This document shows, piece after piece, positions 42,385-51,645 of a DNA stretch of 64,000 nucleotides. Every line of letters begins with the position of its first letter. The stretch's first letter is position 1. Position numbers and translations under genes: made by a program. Under the pieces are notes generated by a model that was not told where the DNA came from, did not search any database, and saw only the letters and a program-made list of their open reading frames with translations. Source of the stretch: CAUPWF01 sp964369425 (lineage in GTDB: Bacteria > Bacillota > Clostridia > Lachnospirales > Lachnospiraceae); the NCBI GenBank assembly GCA_964369425.1, contig CAYJGW010000004.1, positions 22,938 to 86,937 on the forward strand, read 5' to 3'.

Positions 42385-43181
42385 TATATTCCATTTGATA
42401 AATGAATTACTTTTTTCGGACACTTTTCTTCACACTTTCTACAATTGATGCACCTAGTATAATCGATACGAGCCAAATTGTCCACAACTTCAATAGCATT
42501 TACTTCACAAACTTTTTCACATAATTTGCAACCGATACATCCTCTTGTACAGCTATTCATCACTGACTTCCCTTTGTCTTTTGAATTACAAAGGACATCC
42601 ATACGTTTCGCTTTCGGTGCGTATTCAATAAGGTTTCTTGGACAAACATTTAGACATTTCCCACATGTTTTACAAGAATCTTTATCTATTTTAGCTATTC
42701 CCTCGTTTATCGTAATTGCATCAAAAGGACATGCTTTGACACAGGTTCCAAATCCCAAACATCCATATGTACAGGATTTAGGTCCCTTATTTTGCATATA
42801 ATTCATAAGAGTGCAATCTTTTTCACCGTAATATTCATACGTATTTTTCGCAACCCCTATTCCACCATTACATTTAACAACGGCACATTGCGGCTCTTTT
42901 TCATCTACAGTCGCACCCATGATTTTTGCAATAGCAGACGCCATTTCACTAGATCCAACTGGGCAACCATCCGCAGGCGCAGTCCCTTCCACAACTCCGC
43001 TTGCAAAACCACTACAACCTGCAAAGCCACATCCACCACAATTGTTTCCTGGTAACAAATTTAAAATTCTTTCTTCTCTCTCATCTACTTGAACGGCAAA
43101 AATCTGACCCGATTTGCTCAAGAAGATACTTATAATTATTCCGATACCTCCCACAATGATTGCTGGCAAAATAATATTCAT
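42384..43181 (-). CDS. rnfB: Rnf electron transport complex subunit B
   Basis: RnfB receives electrons from ferredoxin in the Rnf complex. The 265-aa protein has an N-terminal membrane helix, the RnfB [4Fe-4S] motif NNCGGCGFAGCSGFA, and four further ferredoxin-like clusters (CLGFGTCVKACPFD, CKTCGKCLNVCPRN, CIGCKLCEKVCEVN, CINCRKCEEKCPKK), more than in E. coli, as usual in Clostridia. ATG at 43181 has GGGAGGA upstream; the longer frame would run into rnfA. Last rnf gene in the operon. Confidence 0.97.
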   Translation of the reverse strand: MNIILPAIIVGGIGIIISIFLSKSGQIFAVQVDEREERILNLLPGNNCGGCGFAGCSGFASGVVEGTAPADGCPVGSSEMASAIAKIMGATVDEKEPQCAVVKCNGGIGVAKNTYEYYGEKDCTLMNYMQNKGPKSCTYGCLGFGTCVKACPFDAITINEGIAKIDKDSCKTCGKCLNVCPRNLIEYAPKAKRMDVLCNSKDKGKSVMNSCTRGCIGCKLCEKVCEVNAIEVVDNLARIDYTRCINCRKCEEKCPKKVIHLSNGI

Positions 43182-43198
43182 TCCACTACTCCTCCCTC

Positions 43199-43774
43199 TT
43201 AAATCAAACCTGCAAACCCCATAAACGCCATAGCCATAAGACCTGATGTAACTAAGACTATGGGAGTTCCCTGCCATGCTTTTAAAATATCATTGTATTC
43301 AATTTTTTCGCGAATACCTGCTAAAATTACTATTGCAATTGTAAAACCAATCGCAGTTGCAAATCCATTTACTACTCCAGTAAATATATTATACTCTTTT
43401 TGAACATTACTAATCGCTACTCCTAGAACTGCACAGTTTGTTGTAATCAAAGGCAAGTATACGCCTAGTGCTTTATATAGTGGTGGTGTTTTTTTCTTCA
43501 TAAACATTTCTACAAATTGAACTAGTGACGCTATAATCAAAATAAACACGATAGTTTGAAGATACTCAAACCCCAATGGTACTAATATAAGATGGTATAT
43601 GCTACTTGTTACTAATGATGCTAGTGTCAATACAAATATTACGGCTCCACCCATCCCAACAGCGGTGCTTACTCTTTTGGAAACTCCAACAAAAGGGCAT
43701 AATCCTAGGAATTGACTTAACACCACGTTATTAACTAATGCAGCGCCTATTGATATCAGTAATAAAGACTCCAT
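43199..43774 (-). CDS. rnfA: Rnf electron transport complex subunit A
   Basis: This is an integral membrane subunit with about six helices, homologous to NqrE. The 191-aa protein has NNVVLSQFLGLCPFVGVS and TNCAVLGVAI, each with a conserved cysteine that in the Rnf/Nqr family ligates an intramembrane iron-sulfur centre with RnfE. ATG at 43774 follows GGAGAGGAG. It is 17 nt before rnfB. Confidence 0.97.
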   Translation of the reverse strand: MESLLLISIGAALVNNVVLSQFLGLCPFVGVSKRVSTAVGMGGAVIFVLTLASLVTSSIYHLILVPLGFEYLQTIVFILIIASLVQFVEMFMKKKTPPLYKALGVYLPLITTNCAVLGVAISNVQKEYNIFTGVVNGFATAIGFTIAIVILAGIREKIEYNDILKAWQGTPIVLVTSGLMAMAFMGFAGLI

Positions 43775-43791
43775 TTTTTCTCCTCTCCATC

Positions 43792-44457
43792 TTAATTGTT
43801 GTCCTTGCAACTACTGCTGCAAGAAGAACAAGAGCCACCACACCCTGATTGTTGTATTTTCTTTGGTGATTTATTTTTAAATTTATTCTGTATCGCAACT
43901 AATCCTGCTAGCACAAAAAATGCACCTGGAGCTAAGATAAAAATTGCAATTGGTTCATAACTTGCTGGCATAATTCGAGTGTTGAATACGGTTCCCGAAC
44001 CTAGTAGTTCGCGAAATGCGCCAATACTAGTTAATCCCAACGTGAACCCTAAACCCATTCCAATTCCATCGATAAGAGAAGGTAGCACCGGATTTTTTGA
44101 AGCAAAGCTTTCAGCTCGTCCTAATATGATGCAATTTACTACAATTAATGGAATATAAATTCCTAGCGAGCTATAAAGACTTGGGATATAGCCTTCTAGC
44201 AAAAACTCTACGATCGTTACAAAAGAAGCAATAACAACAATGAATGCTGGAACCCTTACTCCATTTGGGATTTGTTTCCTCAACATGGATATAATAAGAT
44301 TTGACATCACAAGAACAACTGTGGTTGTCAACCCCATTCCAAGACCATTGATAGCAGATGTGGTTACTGCTAGTGTTGGGCATAATCCCAACATTTGAAC
44401 AAATGTTGGGTTATCTTTTATAATACCGCGATACAGTTGCTCCATACTATTTCCCAT
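43792..44457 (-). CDS. rnfE: Rnf electron transport complex subunit E with Cys-rich tail
   Basis: RnfE is the membrane partner of RnfA (NqrD homologue). The 221-aa protein begins MGNSMEQLYRGIIKDNPTFVQ and has FVQMLGLCPTLAVT and VNCIILGRAE with the two conserved cysteines, and about six helices. The final 21 residues (QQSGCGGSCSSCSSSCKDN) contain four cysteines in a Ser/Gly-rich stretch and are absent from typical RnfE. ATG at 44457 has AGGAGGGG 6 nt upstream and overlaps rnfG by 11 nt. Confidence 0.96.
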   Translation of the reverse strand: MGNSMEQLYRGIIKDNPTFVQMLGLCPTLAVTTSAINGLGMGLTTTVVLVMSNLIISMLRKQIPNGVRVPAFIVVIASFVTIVEFLLEGYIPSLYSSLGIYIPLIVVNCIILGRAESFASKNPVLPSLIDGIGMGLGFTLGLTSIGAFRELLGSGTVFNTRIMPASYEPIAIFILAPGAFFVLAGLVAIQNKFKNKSPKKIQQSGCGGSCSSCSSSCKDNN

Positions 44458-45052
44458 CTATGTCCCCTCCTAATTCTTCATGATAAAACGCTATCCCAGC
44501 ATTTACACAATTTGTGATTGCTTCTGAAGTAATGGTTGCCCCACTGATACTATCGATAGCACCGGAGTCACCTTCACCTGATTTACTTACATGGAATTGT
44601 TCACTATCTTGATTTTTAAACTGATCTTTAAATTCTGGTTCCGTAGCTTTCATCCCAAGACCCGCTGTTTCGGCTATTTCTAAAAAAGAAATTCCTGTCA
44701 CCACTCCATCTATTGTGATTCCCATAACAAGTCCGATATCTCCTGCATATCCTTCTGGTGTGTTAAGAGATAAAATATACCCAATACTATCGGCATCTTT
44801 TTTTACCTCTACCATTTCTAAGATTTCTATCCCTTCATATCCCAACGATGATAACACTTCATTTGCTTCACTGGTATTTAATCCAGCTACTTCGCCAAAC
44901 TCTGTGGCCTCTGGGAAGATTTCTTGAAAAGAAACTTGTTTTGCATCTTCTTTAGCCTTTACTATCGGTTCTTTTGTCACCTCATAAACAGTACCTAGTA
45001 AGAATCCAGAAATGATTGTAATCAGAGTTAATACAATTATATTTTTTTTCAT
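44447..45052 (-). CDS. rnfG: Rnf electron transport complex subunit G
   Basis: RnfG is an extracytoplasmic flavoprotein anchored by an N-terminal helix (IIVLTLITIISGFLLGTVY). The 201-aa protein contains the FMN-binding domain with SISGATITSEAI, whose threonine (SGAT) carries covalently bound FMN in the family. ATG at 45052 lies right after the rnfD stop with GAGGAGGGG upstream; the open frame extended upstream is in rnfD and rejected. Confidence 0.96.
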   Translation of the reverse strand: MKKNIIVLTLITIISGFLLGTVYEVTKEPIVKAKEDAKQVSFQEIFPEATEFGEVAGLNTSEANEVLSSLGYEGIEILEMVEVKKDADSIGYILSLNTPEGYAGDIGLVMGITIDGVVTGISFLEIAETAGLGMKATEPEFKDQFKNQDSEQFHVSKSGEGDSGAIDSISGATITSEAITNCVNAGIAFYHEELGGDIDGK

Positions 45053-45053
45053 T

Positions 45054-45986
45054 TTACTCCCCTCCTCGTCCAAAGGCTTTTGGAATGGATATTTTTTCAA
45101 TGAGAGGCACTAGTAAATTAGAAAAAATAATTGCATAGGACATTCCCTCAGCAGAATTTCCAAACACTCGGAAAATTGCTGCTAGTACACCTATACAGAT
45201 ACCATAATATAGCTGTCCTCTTTTTGTAATTGGTGAAGTTACGTAGTCAGTAGCCATAAACCAGACACCAAGCATAAACCCTCCCCCTAATATCTGATGC
45301 AGTAGATATGTTAAGTCAACACCTCTTCCACCAAATAAAAGAATGCATATTGAAAAACTTAAAATAATCATTCCTGGAATTCTAAAATCAATAATTTTGA
45401 AAAATAGCAGTATTGCCGCACCGATTAGAATTGCTATTACAGATGTCTCACCGAGTGTACCTGGTGTAGTTCCTATAAATTGATCTAGGATTGATACAGT
45501 CATCGCTCCACTTTCCTTTAATTCAGCTAGTGGTGTCGCTCCTGAAAATCCATCATAAGCAAAGTTTGTCATTCGTCCAGTAAAAGAAATTAGTAAAAAA
45601 CATCTTGCAGCAAGAGCAGGATTCATAATGTTTTGACCTAGACCCCCAAATAATTGCTTTACTACAATAATTGCAAAACCGCTTCCTAACAAACACATCC
45701 ACCAAGTTGCCTCTGGAGGTAAATTAAGAGCCAATAATAAACCTGTTATTGCAGCACTCATATCTTGTATCGTCTGTTCTTTCCCTAACAATTTACAATA
45801 CAAAAATTCAAACAAAACGGCAGAAACCGTTGTAACACCCACTATCAAGACTGCGTGTGTCCCGAATTGATAGAACGAAAATATAGTAGCAGGCATTAGG
45901 GCTATGAATACCCACATCATAATATTATTTGTAGTTATTTTTTGCCTTAGATGTGGCGATGTTGAAATACTCAAAATTTTATTCAC
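45054..45986 (-). CDS. rnfD: Rnf electron transport complex subunit D
   Basis: RnfD is a polytopic subunit (about nine helices) thought to belong to the ion channel. The 310-aa protein has NPALAARCFLL, FSGATPLAEL (the SGAT threonine for covalent FMN) and DYVTSPITKRGQLYYG. The start is GTG at 45986, which shares its first base with the TAG stop of rnfC, so translation is coupled. Confidence 0.96.
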   Translation of the reverse strand: MNKILSISTSPHLRQKITTNNIMMWVFIALMPATIFSFYQFGTHAVLIVGVTTVSAVLFEFLYCKLLGKEQTIQDMSAAITGLLLALNLPPEATWWMCLLGSGFAIIVVKQLFGGLGQNIMNPALAARCFLLISFTGRMTNFAYDGFSGATPLAELKESGAMTVSILDQFIGTTPGTLGETSVIAILIGAAILLFFKIIDFRIPGMIILSFSICILLFGGRGVDLTYLLHQILGGGFMLGVWFMATDYVTSPITKRGQLYYGICIGVLAAIFRVFGNSAEGMSYAIIFSNLLVPLIEKISIPKAFGRGGE

Positions 45987-47323
45987 TATTTTTTAACCTC
46001 GCTTTTCATCGTTCTCTTTTGTGCTAGTATTGTTCTCTTCGAACCACCTATCGATTGTTTTAAATGTCTTTTTGCTGGACAAGCATAGCTACAGCAGCCA
46101 CATTCCACACATTCCAAACCATTTAATTTTTCAAAAGCCTCATACTCTCTCTTATTTCCAAGTTGACTTAGTCTTGAAGGTATCAATCTACAAGGACAAA
46201 CACCTACGCAACGTCCACAGTTAATGCAGGCTGTCTCTTTCGCATTTGCGACCTCGTCTTCCAACAGACCTAGCAGGCAAGAAGTAGTCTTTGTTACAGG
46301 AATTTTTGTTGTAAATAACGCAAACCCCATCATAGGTCCACCTGAAATGATTTTATCGATGTCTTCATGAAATCCTTCACAATACTCTAATAATTCATCA
46401 ACCATCATCCCGATTGGCACCATATAATTCCCCTTACGAAGTGCAGCATCTCCAGTGATAGAGACTACTCTTTCTATAACAGGTCTGCCTTCGATAACTG
46501 CATTATGAATCGCCACTACGGTCTCTACATTTTGTACGATACACCCAGCGTCAGATGGAAGCATTGATGAATTGATCGCTCTTCCTGTGATTGCATAAAT
46601 AATCTGCCGCTCCCCACCTTGTGGATATTTTGCTTTCAAAGTAGCTACACTGATTCTCTCTTCCCCTTTAATCTTCCCGTTAATCAATGTAACGCAATCT
46701 AATTTGTTTGCTTCAACACCAAATACAACCTTAGCATTTGGAAATAATTGTAGCATAATCTTTACCCCACTGATCAGCTCATCCGTATATTCTATCATTC
46801 GCCTATAATCAGCAGTAATATAAGGTTCACATTCTGCGCAATTGATAATCACATATTCAATTTTTTCTGGGTCCATTGGCATCAACTTCACTTTCGTTGG
46901 AAAACCAGCTCCTCCCATGCCAACTACACCAGCTACACCAATTTTGTGTAGCACTTCTTCTCTGCTTAGAAGTGAAACATCTTCTGTTTTTTCAAAGGAT
47001 ACTTCTTCATATTTCCCATCATTTTCAATAACAATGCATTTCACTTTCGCTCCAGCAGCATTATAGTACTCTTCTAATGATTTCACCGTTCCAGAAACAC
47101 TTGAATGAACAGGTGCCGATACTAAAGATTCTGTATCTCCAATCATTTGTCCTCTCCTTACATACTCTCCTACTTCAACACATGGATCGACTGGTGCTCC
47201 GATGTGTTGCGACAAAGGTACTACAATAACATTTCCTGGTCTTATTGCTTTTATCTCTTTGTCATACGCATGAGTCTTACCGTCGTCTGGGTGAATTCCT
47301 CCTTTGAATGATAGAAACTTCAT
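45986..47323 (-). CDS. rnfC: Rnf electron transport complex subunit C
   Basis: RnfC is the peripheral NADH-interacting subunit. The 445-aa protein begins FKGGIHPDDGKTHAYD, has the nucleotide/flavin motif GVVGMGGAGFPTKVKL and two ferredoxin clusters (CINCGRCVGVCPCRLIP and CVECGCCSYACPAKRHL). It opens the rnfCDGEAB operon, the standard clostridial order. Rnf couples ferredoxin oxidation and NAD reduction to H+ or Na+ export; which ion cannot be told here, though the nearby Na+ decarboxylase makes Na+ plausible. Confidence 0.97.
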   Translation of the reverse strand: MKFLSFKGGIHPDDGKTHAYDKEIKAIRPGNVIVVPLSQHIGAPVDPCVEVGEYVRRGQMIGDTESLVSAPVHSSVSGTVKSLEEYYNAAGAKVKCIVIENDGKYEEVSFEKTEDVSLLSREEVLHKIGVAGVVGMGGAGFPTKVKLMPMDPEKIEYVIINCAECEPYITADYRRMIEYTDELISGVKIMLQLFPNAKVVFGVEANKLDCVTLINGKIKGEERISVATLKAKYPQGGERQIIYAITGRAINSSMLPSDAGCIVQNVETVVAIHNAVIEGRPVIERVVSITGDAALRKGNYMVPIGMMVDELLEYCEGFHEDIDKIISGGPMMGFALFTTKIPVTKTTSCLLGLLEDEVANAKETACINCGRCVGVCPCRLIPSRLSQLGNKREYEAFEKLNGLECVECGCCSYACPAKRHLKQSIGGSKRTILAQKRTMKSEVKK

Positions 47324-47411
47324 ATCGTTTCCTGCCTTTCGATTGATTTGTCACTATTTTTATCTATATTTTTTTATCTATTTAGACTATACTAAATGGC
47401 TAAAAAAAAAT

Positions 47412-47481
47412 CCACCAAATATTCCATATTCTTTGTATAAAATATGGAACATCTTGATGAATTTTTAACAAATTTTAGTGG
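47412..47481 (-). terminator. Nested hairpin terminator of pepD upstream of rnfC
   Basis: On the minus strand CCACTAAA (47474-47481) pairs with TTTGGTGG (47412-47419, one wobble), and inside it TTCCATATT (47441-47449) pairs with AATATGGAA (47422-47430). A T9 run follows (47402-47410). It lies a few bases after the pepD stop. No clear consensus promoter for rnfC is visible in the remaining stretch; TATAGT near 47386-47391 is a weak -10 candidate. Confidence 0.82.
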
Positions 47482-47484
47482 TTT

Positions 47485-48930
47485 TTACCTATCTTTTAGA
47501 ATTCCTTTTAATAAACTCCACGTTCTTTCTAAAGATTTCAACTCTAACCTCTCTTTAGGTGAATGAATGTCATAAAGATTTGGACCTATAGCAACACAGT
47601 CTAATCCTTCTATTTTCGCTGCAAATATACCACATTCTAACCCTGCATGAATTGCTGTAATCTCAGGCTCTTCACCGTATTGATTTGTATATATTTTAAC
47701 AACTTTCTCTCTGAGAGGAGATTCGCTTTTATATGCCCATCCTGGATAATCAGAACCATTTTCATAAGTTCCGCCTAAATTTAATATTGCAAATTTTAAT
47801 TTTTCGACAAGAAACTCTTTTGCTGATTCTATCGAACTTCGAATCCCATATTGCAAATGAATCCCCTTTTCATTAACAACAAGTACTCCCATATTTAACG
47901 ATGTTTCAACTAAACCTGCGATGGCTCCGCTCATCTGTTGGATTCCGTTAGGGAAGTTTAGCACTGCCTGTAACAAGTGATCCAATGAGTTTTTAGAAAG
48001 AACTTCGTTAGTTGCAATATCAAGTAATTCATAGTTTAATGCTAGTTCGGGGTCTCCTGCCTTATATTCTTGTTGTAGAATAGTTTCAATTTCTTTTATC
48101 TCATTTTTCAAAGCATCCTCAGAATCTTTATCTATAATAATTTCTGCAACTGTATAATTTGGTATGACATTGTCTTTTTTACCACCTTCAACAGACACAA
48201 CTGCTAAAGATACTTTATTTCGTAATTGGTAAAGAACACGCCCCATCAATTGGTTTGCATTCGCTCTTCCTCTATGGATATCGCACCCTGAATGCCCCCC
48301 AACAAGTCCGCTAACTATAATGCGACAGCAACGTCCGGTTGCATCTGAGGTTTCGACTGGAATCATACCACTCATATAAGATCCGCCAGCGCAACTGGTT
48401 GTAATGATTCCTTCATCACTAGAATCGATATTTATCATACGTTTCCCTTGTAAATTAGATAAATCAATCTTACTTGCACCAACTAGACCAATTTCCTCAT
48501 CTGTAGTAAAAACCGCCTCAATTAGTGGATGCTGCAATTCATTAGAGTCTAGGACAGCCAATGCCATAGCAATTGCGACACCATCATCCCCTCCTAGTGT
48601 AGTTCCCTCTGCCCAGAGATAGTTCCCATCTGTCTGTAATTTTAGACCTTCATTTTCAAAATCAAACTCATAACCTTCTTCCTTTTCACAAACCATATCT
48701 AAATGTCCTTGAATGATGATCGGTTCTTCCTTTTCATAACCTTTTGTTGCTGGCTTTGTAATAATAACATTTAGTTGACTATCTTGCGTAACTGCAAGGG
48801 AACGTTCATTTGCAAATTCAACACAATAGTCACTTATTGCTTGCATATTCTTTGAGCCATGCGGAATTGCACTGAGTTCATAAAAAAAACGCAACACATC
48901 TTTTGGTTCACAATCATTTATATTAATCAC
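47485..48930 (-). CDS. pepD: Aminoacyl-histidine dipeptidase, M20C family (PepD)
   Basis: PepD hydrolyses Xaa-His and other dipeptides in the cytoplasm. The 481-aa protein shows FYELSAIPHGSKN, GHLDMVCEKE (zinc His/Asp), GTTLGGDDGVAIAMALAV, FTTDEEIGLVGA (catalytic Glu pair), GLVGGHSGCDIHRGRANA, and AIHAGLECGIFA near the end. The metal set looks complete. The start is GTG at 48930 with AGGAGG 9 nt upstream. It lies alone between the rpsA and rnf operons with hairpins on both sides. Confidence 0.95.
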   Translation of the reverse strand: MININDCEPKDVLRFFYELSAIPHGSKNMQAISDYCVEFANERSLAVTQDSQLNVIITKPATKGYEKEEPIIIQGHLDMVCEKEEGYEFDFENEGLKLQTDGNYLWAEGTTLGGDDGVAIAMALAVLDSNELQHPLIEAVFTTDEEIGLVGASKIDLSNLQGKRMINIDSSDEGIITTSCAGGSYMSGMIPVETSDATGRCCRIIVSGLVGGHSGCDIHRGRANANQLMGRVLYQLRNKVSLAVVSVEGGKKDNVIPNYTVAEIIIDKDSEDALKNEIKEIETILQQEYKAGDPELALNYELLDIATNEVLSKNSLDHLLQAVLNFPNGIQQMSGAIAGLVETSLNMGVLVVNEKGIHLQYGIRSSIESAKEFLVEKLKFAILNLGGTYENGSDYPGWAYKSESPLREKVVKIYTNQYGEEPEITAIHAGLECGIFAAKIEGLDCVAIGPNLYDIHSPKERLELKSLERTWSLLKGILKDR

Positions 48931-48952
48931 ACTTACTTACCTCCTAAATAAA

Positions 48953-49017
48953 GGTGTAATAAAAATCCCATTACACCAAATATACTCTGACACTATATCA
49001 CTATATTGTCAGAGTAT
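48953..49017. repeat. Two inverted repeats between rpsA and pepD
   Basis: GGTGTAAT (48953-48960) pairs with ATTACACC (48970-48977), and ATACTCTGACA (48982-48992) pairs perfectly with TGTCAGAGTAT (49007-49017). The 11-bp hairpin stands 30 nt after the rpsA stop codon on the minus strand, without a long T-run; the 8-bp hairpin follows and is T-rich in loop and 3' side. Together they probably end the cmk-ispH-rpsA transcript. Confidence 0.72.
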
Positions 49018-49050
49018 TGCGTAGTATATCTACTTAACTATTCGATTCTA

Positions 49051-50136
49051 TTATGCTTCTTCTGAAACTTCTTCTTCGATGCTTTCTGGTTGTAACGCTT
49101 TGATACTTAAACTGATTTTTTTCTCAGCTTCATTTAGGTCTACAACCATTGCAGTAACTTCTTCTCCTACTTTTAATGCATCTGTTGGTTTTTCAACATG
49201 ATCACGTGAAATCTGTGATACATGCAACAAAGCATCTACACCTGGAGCTAGTTCAATAAATGCACCAAAATCTGTCATTCTAGCAACTTTACCTACAACT
49301 GTCTGCCCTACTGCGTATGTTGTGCTTGCATTTGCCCATGGATTACTCTCAGGGAACTTTAGACTTAAAGCAACTTTAACATCATTAATATCTTTTACTA
49401 AGACTTTTACTGAATCTCCTGTTTTAAAGAGTTGTTTTGGATCCTCTACTCTTCCCCATGACATCTCAGAAATATGTAAAAGACCGTCAATTCCACCTAA
49501 ATCAATAAAGGCTCCAAAATCTGTAACATTCTTTACAACACCTTCTATGATATCTCCTACTTGAAGATTTGCGAATAATTCTTTTTGTTTTTCAACTTTT
49601 TGCGCAACTAAAAGTTGTCTTCTATCACCAATCACTCTGTTTCTTCTTGGGTTGAACTCACTAATTACGAACTCAATCTCTTCTCCAGCATATTTTGTTA
49701 AGTCCTTTTCATATGCATCTGATACTAAGCTTGCTGGTATAAATACTCGAGCTTCATCAACTACAACACTTAGACCTCCACCTAAAATCTGTGCAACAGT
49801 CGCTTTTAGTGTCTCCTTGTTCTCATATGCTTCTTTCAACTTTTCATTACCTTTTTCAGCTAAAAGACGCTTGTAAGTAAGAAGTACTTGTCCTTCACCA
49901 TCATTCACTTTTAATACTTTCACAGTCATTGTATCTCCTACTGATACAACTTTTGTTAAGTCAATACTCGAATCATTCGTGTATTCGCTCTTAGAAAGAA
50001 TACCGTCTGACTTGTATCCTATATTTAAAATCACTTCTTCTTGCTTAACATCGATTACTGACCCCTCGATTACTTCACCATTTCTAATCGTCTTAAACGA
50101 CTCCTCTAACATTTGTTCAAAGCTTAATTCTAACAC
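49051..50136 (-). CDS. rpsA: S1-type RNA-binding protein (30S ribosomal protein S1 homologue)
   Basis: The 361-aa protein is four consecutive S1 domains: about 15-85 (GSVIDVKQEEVILNIGYKS), 100-165 (VVVDEARVFIPASL), 185-255 (GVVKNVTDFGAFIDLGGIDG) and 270-340 (GKVARMTDFGAFIELAPGVD), plus an acidic tail (EEEVSEEA). E. coli S1 has six, Firmicutes usually four. It may aid mRNA binding. The start is GTG at 50136, 9 nt after AGGAGG; it overlaps ispH by 20 nt. The cmk-ispH-rpsA order is typical of Clostridia. Confidence 0.92.
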   Translation of the reverse strand: MLELSFEQMLEESFKTIRNGEVIEGSVIDVKQEEVILNIGYKSDGILSKSEYTNDSSIDLTKVVSVGDTMTVKVLKVNDGEGQVLLTYKRLLAEKGNEKLKEAYENKETLKATVAQILGGGLSVVVDEARVFIPASLVSDAYEKDLTKYAGEEIEFVISEFNPRRNRVIGDRRQLLVAQKVEKQKELFANLQVGDIIEGVVKNVTDFGAFIDLGGIDGLLHISEMSWGRVEDPKQLFKTGDSVKVLVKDINDVKVALSLKFPESNPWANASTTYAVGQTVVGKVARMTDFGAFIELAPGVDALLHVSQISRDHVEKPTDALKVGEEVTAMVVDLNEAEKKISLSIKALQPESIEEEVSEEA

Positions 50137-50971
50137 TAATTTGAACCTCCTCAATTAAATTCTTGGGTGTTGAAGCACCCGCTGTTATACCCACTTTCTT
50201 AACTCCAGCTAATTTCTCTATCTCTAGATCTTTTACCGTCTCTATAAAATGAGTATTCTTACATGCGTTCCTACATATTTCAAATAATTTTTGTGTATTT
50301 GAACTATGTACGTCCCCGATAACTATCATAGCCTCTACATCATTTGCAATTTCATATGCTTCCGTCTGGCGTTCTCGCGTTGCATTACAAATTGTATTTA
50401 AAACAATTACATCATACCTCTTTTTTGAAACAATTTCAACTATATTTCGAAATTTATTGTAATTAAATGTCGTTTGGGCTACGATACAAATCTTTTTTTT
50501 AATACTTTTTACTAATTCTTTCATCTCTGTTTCTGATTGCACTACAGAAATATCGCTATTTGACCACCCTACAATTCCCTCTACTTCAGGATGTTTCGGA
50601 TTACCGATAACGATAATATGACGACCATCTTTGCTCTCTTGATTCACTATTTTATGAATTTTTTTCACAAAGGGACAAGTCGCATCCACATAAGGTATTC
50701 GTTTCTCTTCAAGAAGGTCATAAATTCTTCTAGGCACGCCATGAGAACGGATGATAACAGTTCCAGCCTGAAGATTTTGTAGTTCTTCTTCTGACCTAAG
50801 AATCTTAACACCTTGTTTCTCCATATTTTTTATTACTTCTTGATTATGGATAATCGGGCCGAAAGTGTAAATTTTTTCATTGGGATTTGATTTCACCTCA
50901 TCAAAAACTTTTTTAACAGCGCGCTCAACTCCAAAGCAAAACCCTGCTGTTTTTGCAGTAAATACGTCCAT
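50117..50971 (-). CDS. ispH: 4-hydroxy-3-methylbut-2-enyl diphosphate reductase IspH
   Basis: IspH makes IPP and DMAPP in the last step of the MEP isoprenoid pathway. The 284-aa protein has the three iron-sulfur cysteines in context: AGFCFGVERAV, DATCPFVKKIH and NTICNATRERQ, and the IRSHGVPRRIYD and AGASTPKNLIEEV blocks. ATG at 50971 shares one base with the cmk stop codon (TAATG), suggesting coupled translation. Confidence 0.96.
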   Translation of the reverse strand: MDVFTAKTAGFCFGVERAVKKVFDEVKSNPNEKIYTFGPIIHNQEVIKNMEKQGVKILRSEEELQNLQAGTVIIRSHGVPRRIYDLLEEKRIPYVDATCPFVKKIHKIVNQESKDGRHIIVIGNPKHPEVEGIVGWSNSDISVVQSETEMKELVKSIKKKICIVAQTTFNYNKFRNIVEIVSKKRYDVIVLNTICNATRERQTEAYEIANDVEAMIVIGDVHSSNTQKLFEICRNACKNTHFIETVKDLEIEKLAGVKKVGITAGASTPKNLIEEVQISVRIKL

Positions 50972-51627
50972 TAGTTACACGCTCCTATAATTGATTGAAC
51001 AACTTCATCAATTGTCATATCAGATGTATCTAATAAAACTGCATCTTCTGCTTTTTTTAATGGTGCAATCTCTCGTTTCATATCTCTGCTGTCGCGTTGT
51101 TCTATATCATGCGCAACTTCTTCTATATTACACCTAATTCCTTTTTTTTGCAACTCCATAAATCTTCTTTTTGCTCGTGTTTCCACACTAGCCGTTAGAT
51201 AAATTTTCAAATTTGCTTTAGGAAGTATATTTGTTCCGATATCTCTCCCATCCATTACAACATTATTTTCTGCGGCGATTCTTCGTTGTATTCCTAATAA
51301 ATTCTCACGAACGCAGGGTATACTTGAAAATTTCGAAGCAGTTTCACCTATAACTTCATCCCGTAATTTTTCTGTAATATTTACTCCATTAAGGTATACT
51401 TGTTGCTCATCATTCTCATATTTAATATCAATATTTATCTTATCACAATGCTCCAAAACCCCTACTAAATCAGTATTATCTATCTTGTTATCAGTAAAAT
51501 AAACTGCCATTGCTCGATATAGTGCCCCTGTATCAACATAAATATAGCCTTTACCTTTTGCTACCATTTTTGCCACTGTGCTTTTACCTGCGCCAGCTGG
51601 TCCATCAATTGCTATGTTATATCCCAT
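50971..51627 (-). CDS. cmk: Cytidylate kinase Cmk
   Basis: Cmk phosphorylates CMP and dCMP. The 218-aa protein has the P-loop IAIDGPAGAGKSTVAKMVA, YVDTGALYRA, VVMDGRDIGTNILP and QRDSRDMKREIAPL (lid and CMP-binding arginines). Length is usual. It lies 18 nt after the YhiN-type flavoprotein gene and is coupled to ispH. Confidence 0.96.
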   Translation of the reverse strand: MGYNIAIDGPAGAGKSTVAKMVAKGKGYIYVDTGALYRAMAVYFTDNKIDNTDLVGVLEHCDKINIDIKYENDEQQVYLNGVNITEKLRDEVIGETASKFSSIPCVRENLLGIQRRIAAENNVVMDGRDIGTNILPKANLKIYLTASVETRAKRRFMELQKKGIRCNIEEVAHDIEQRDSRDMKREIAPLKKAEDAVLLDTSDMTIDEVVQSIIGACN

Positions 51628-51645
51628 ATTCTTTTTCTTGCTCCT

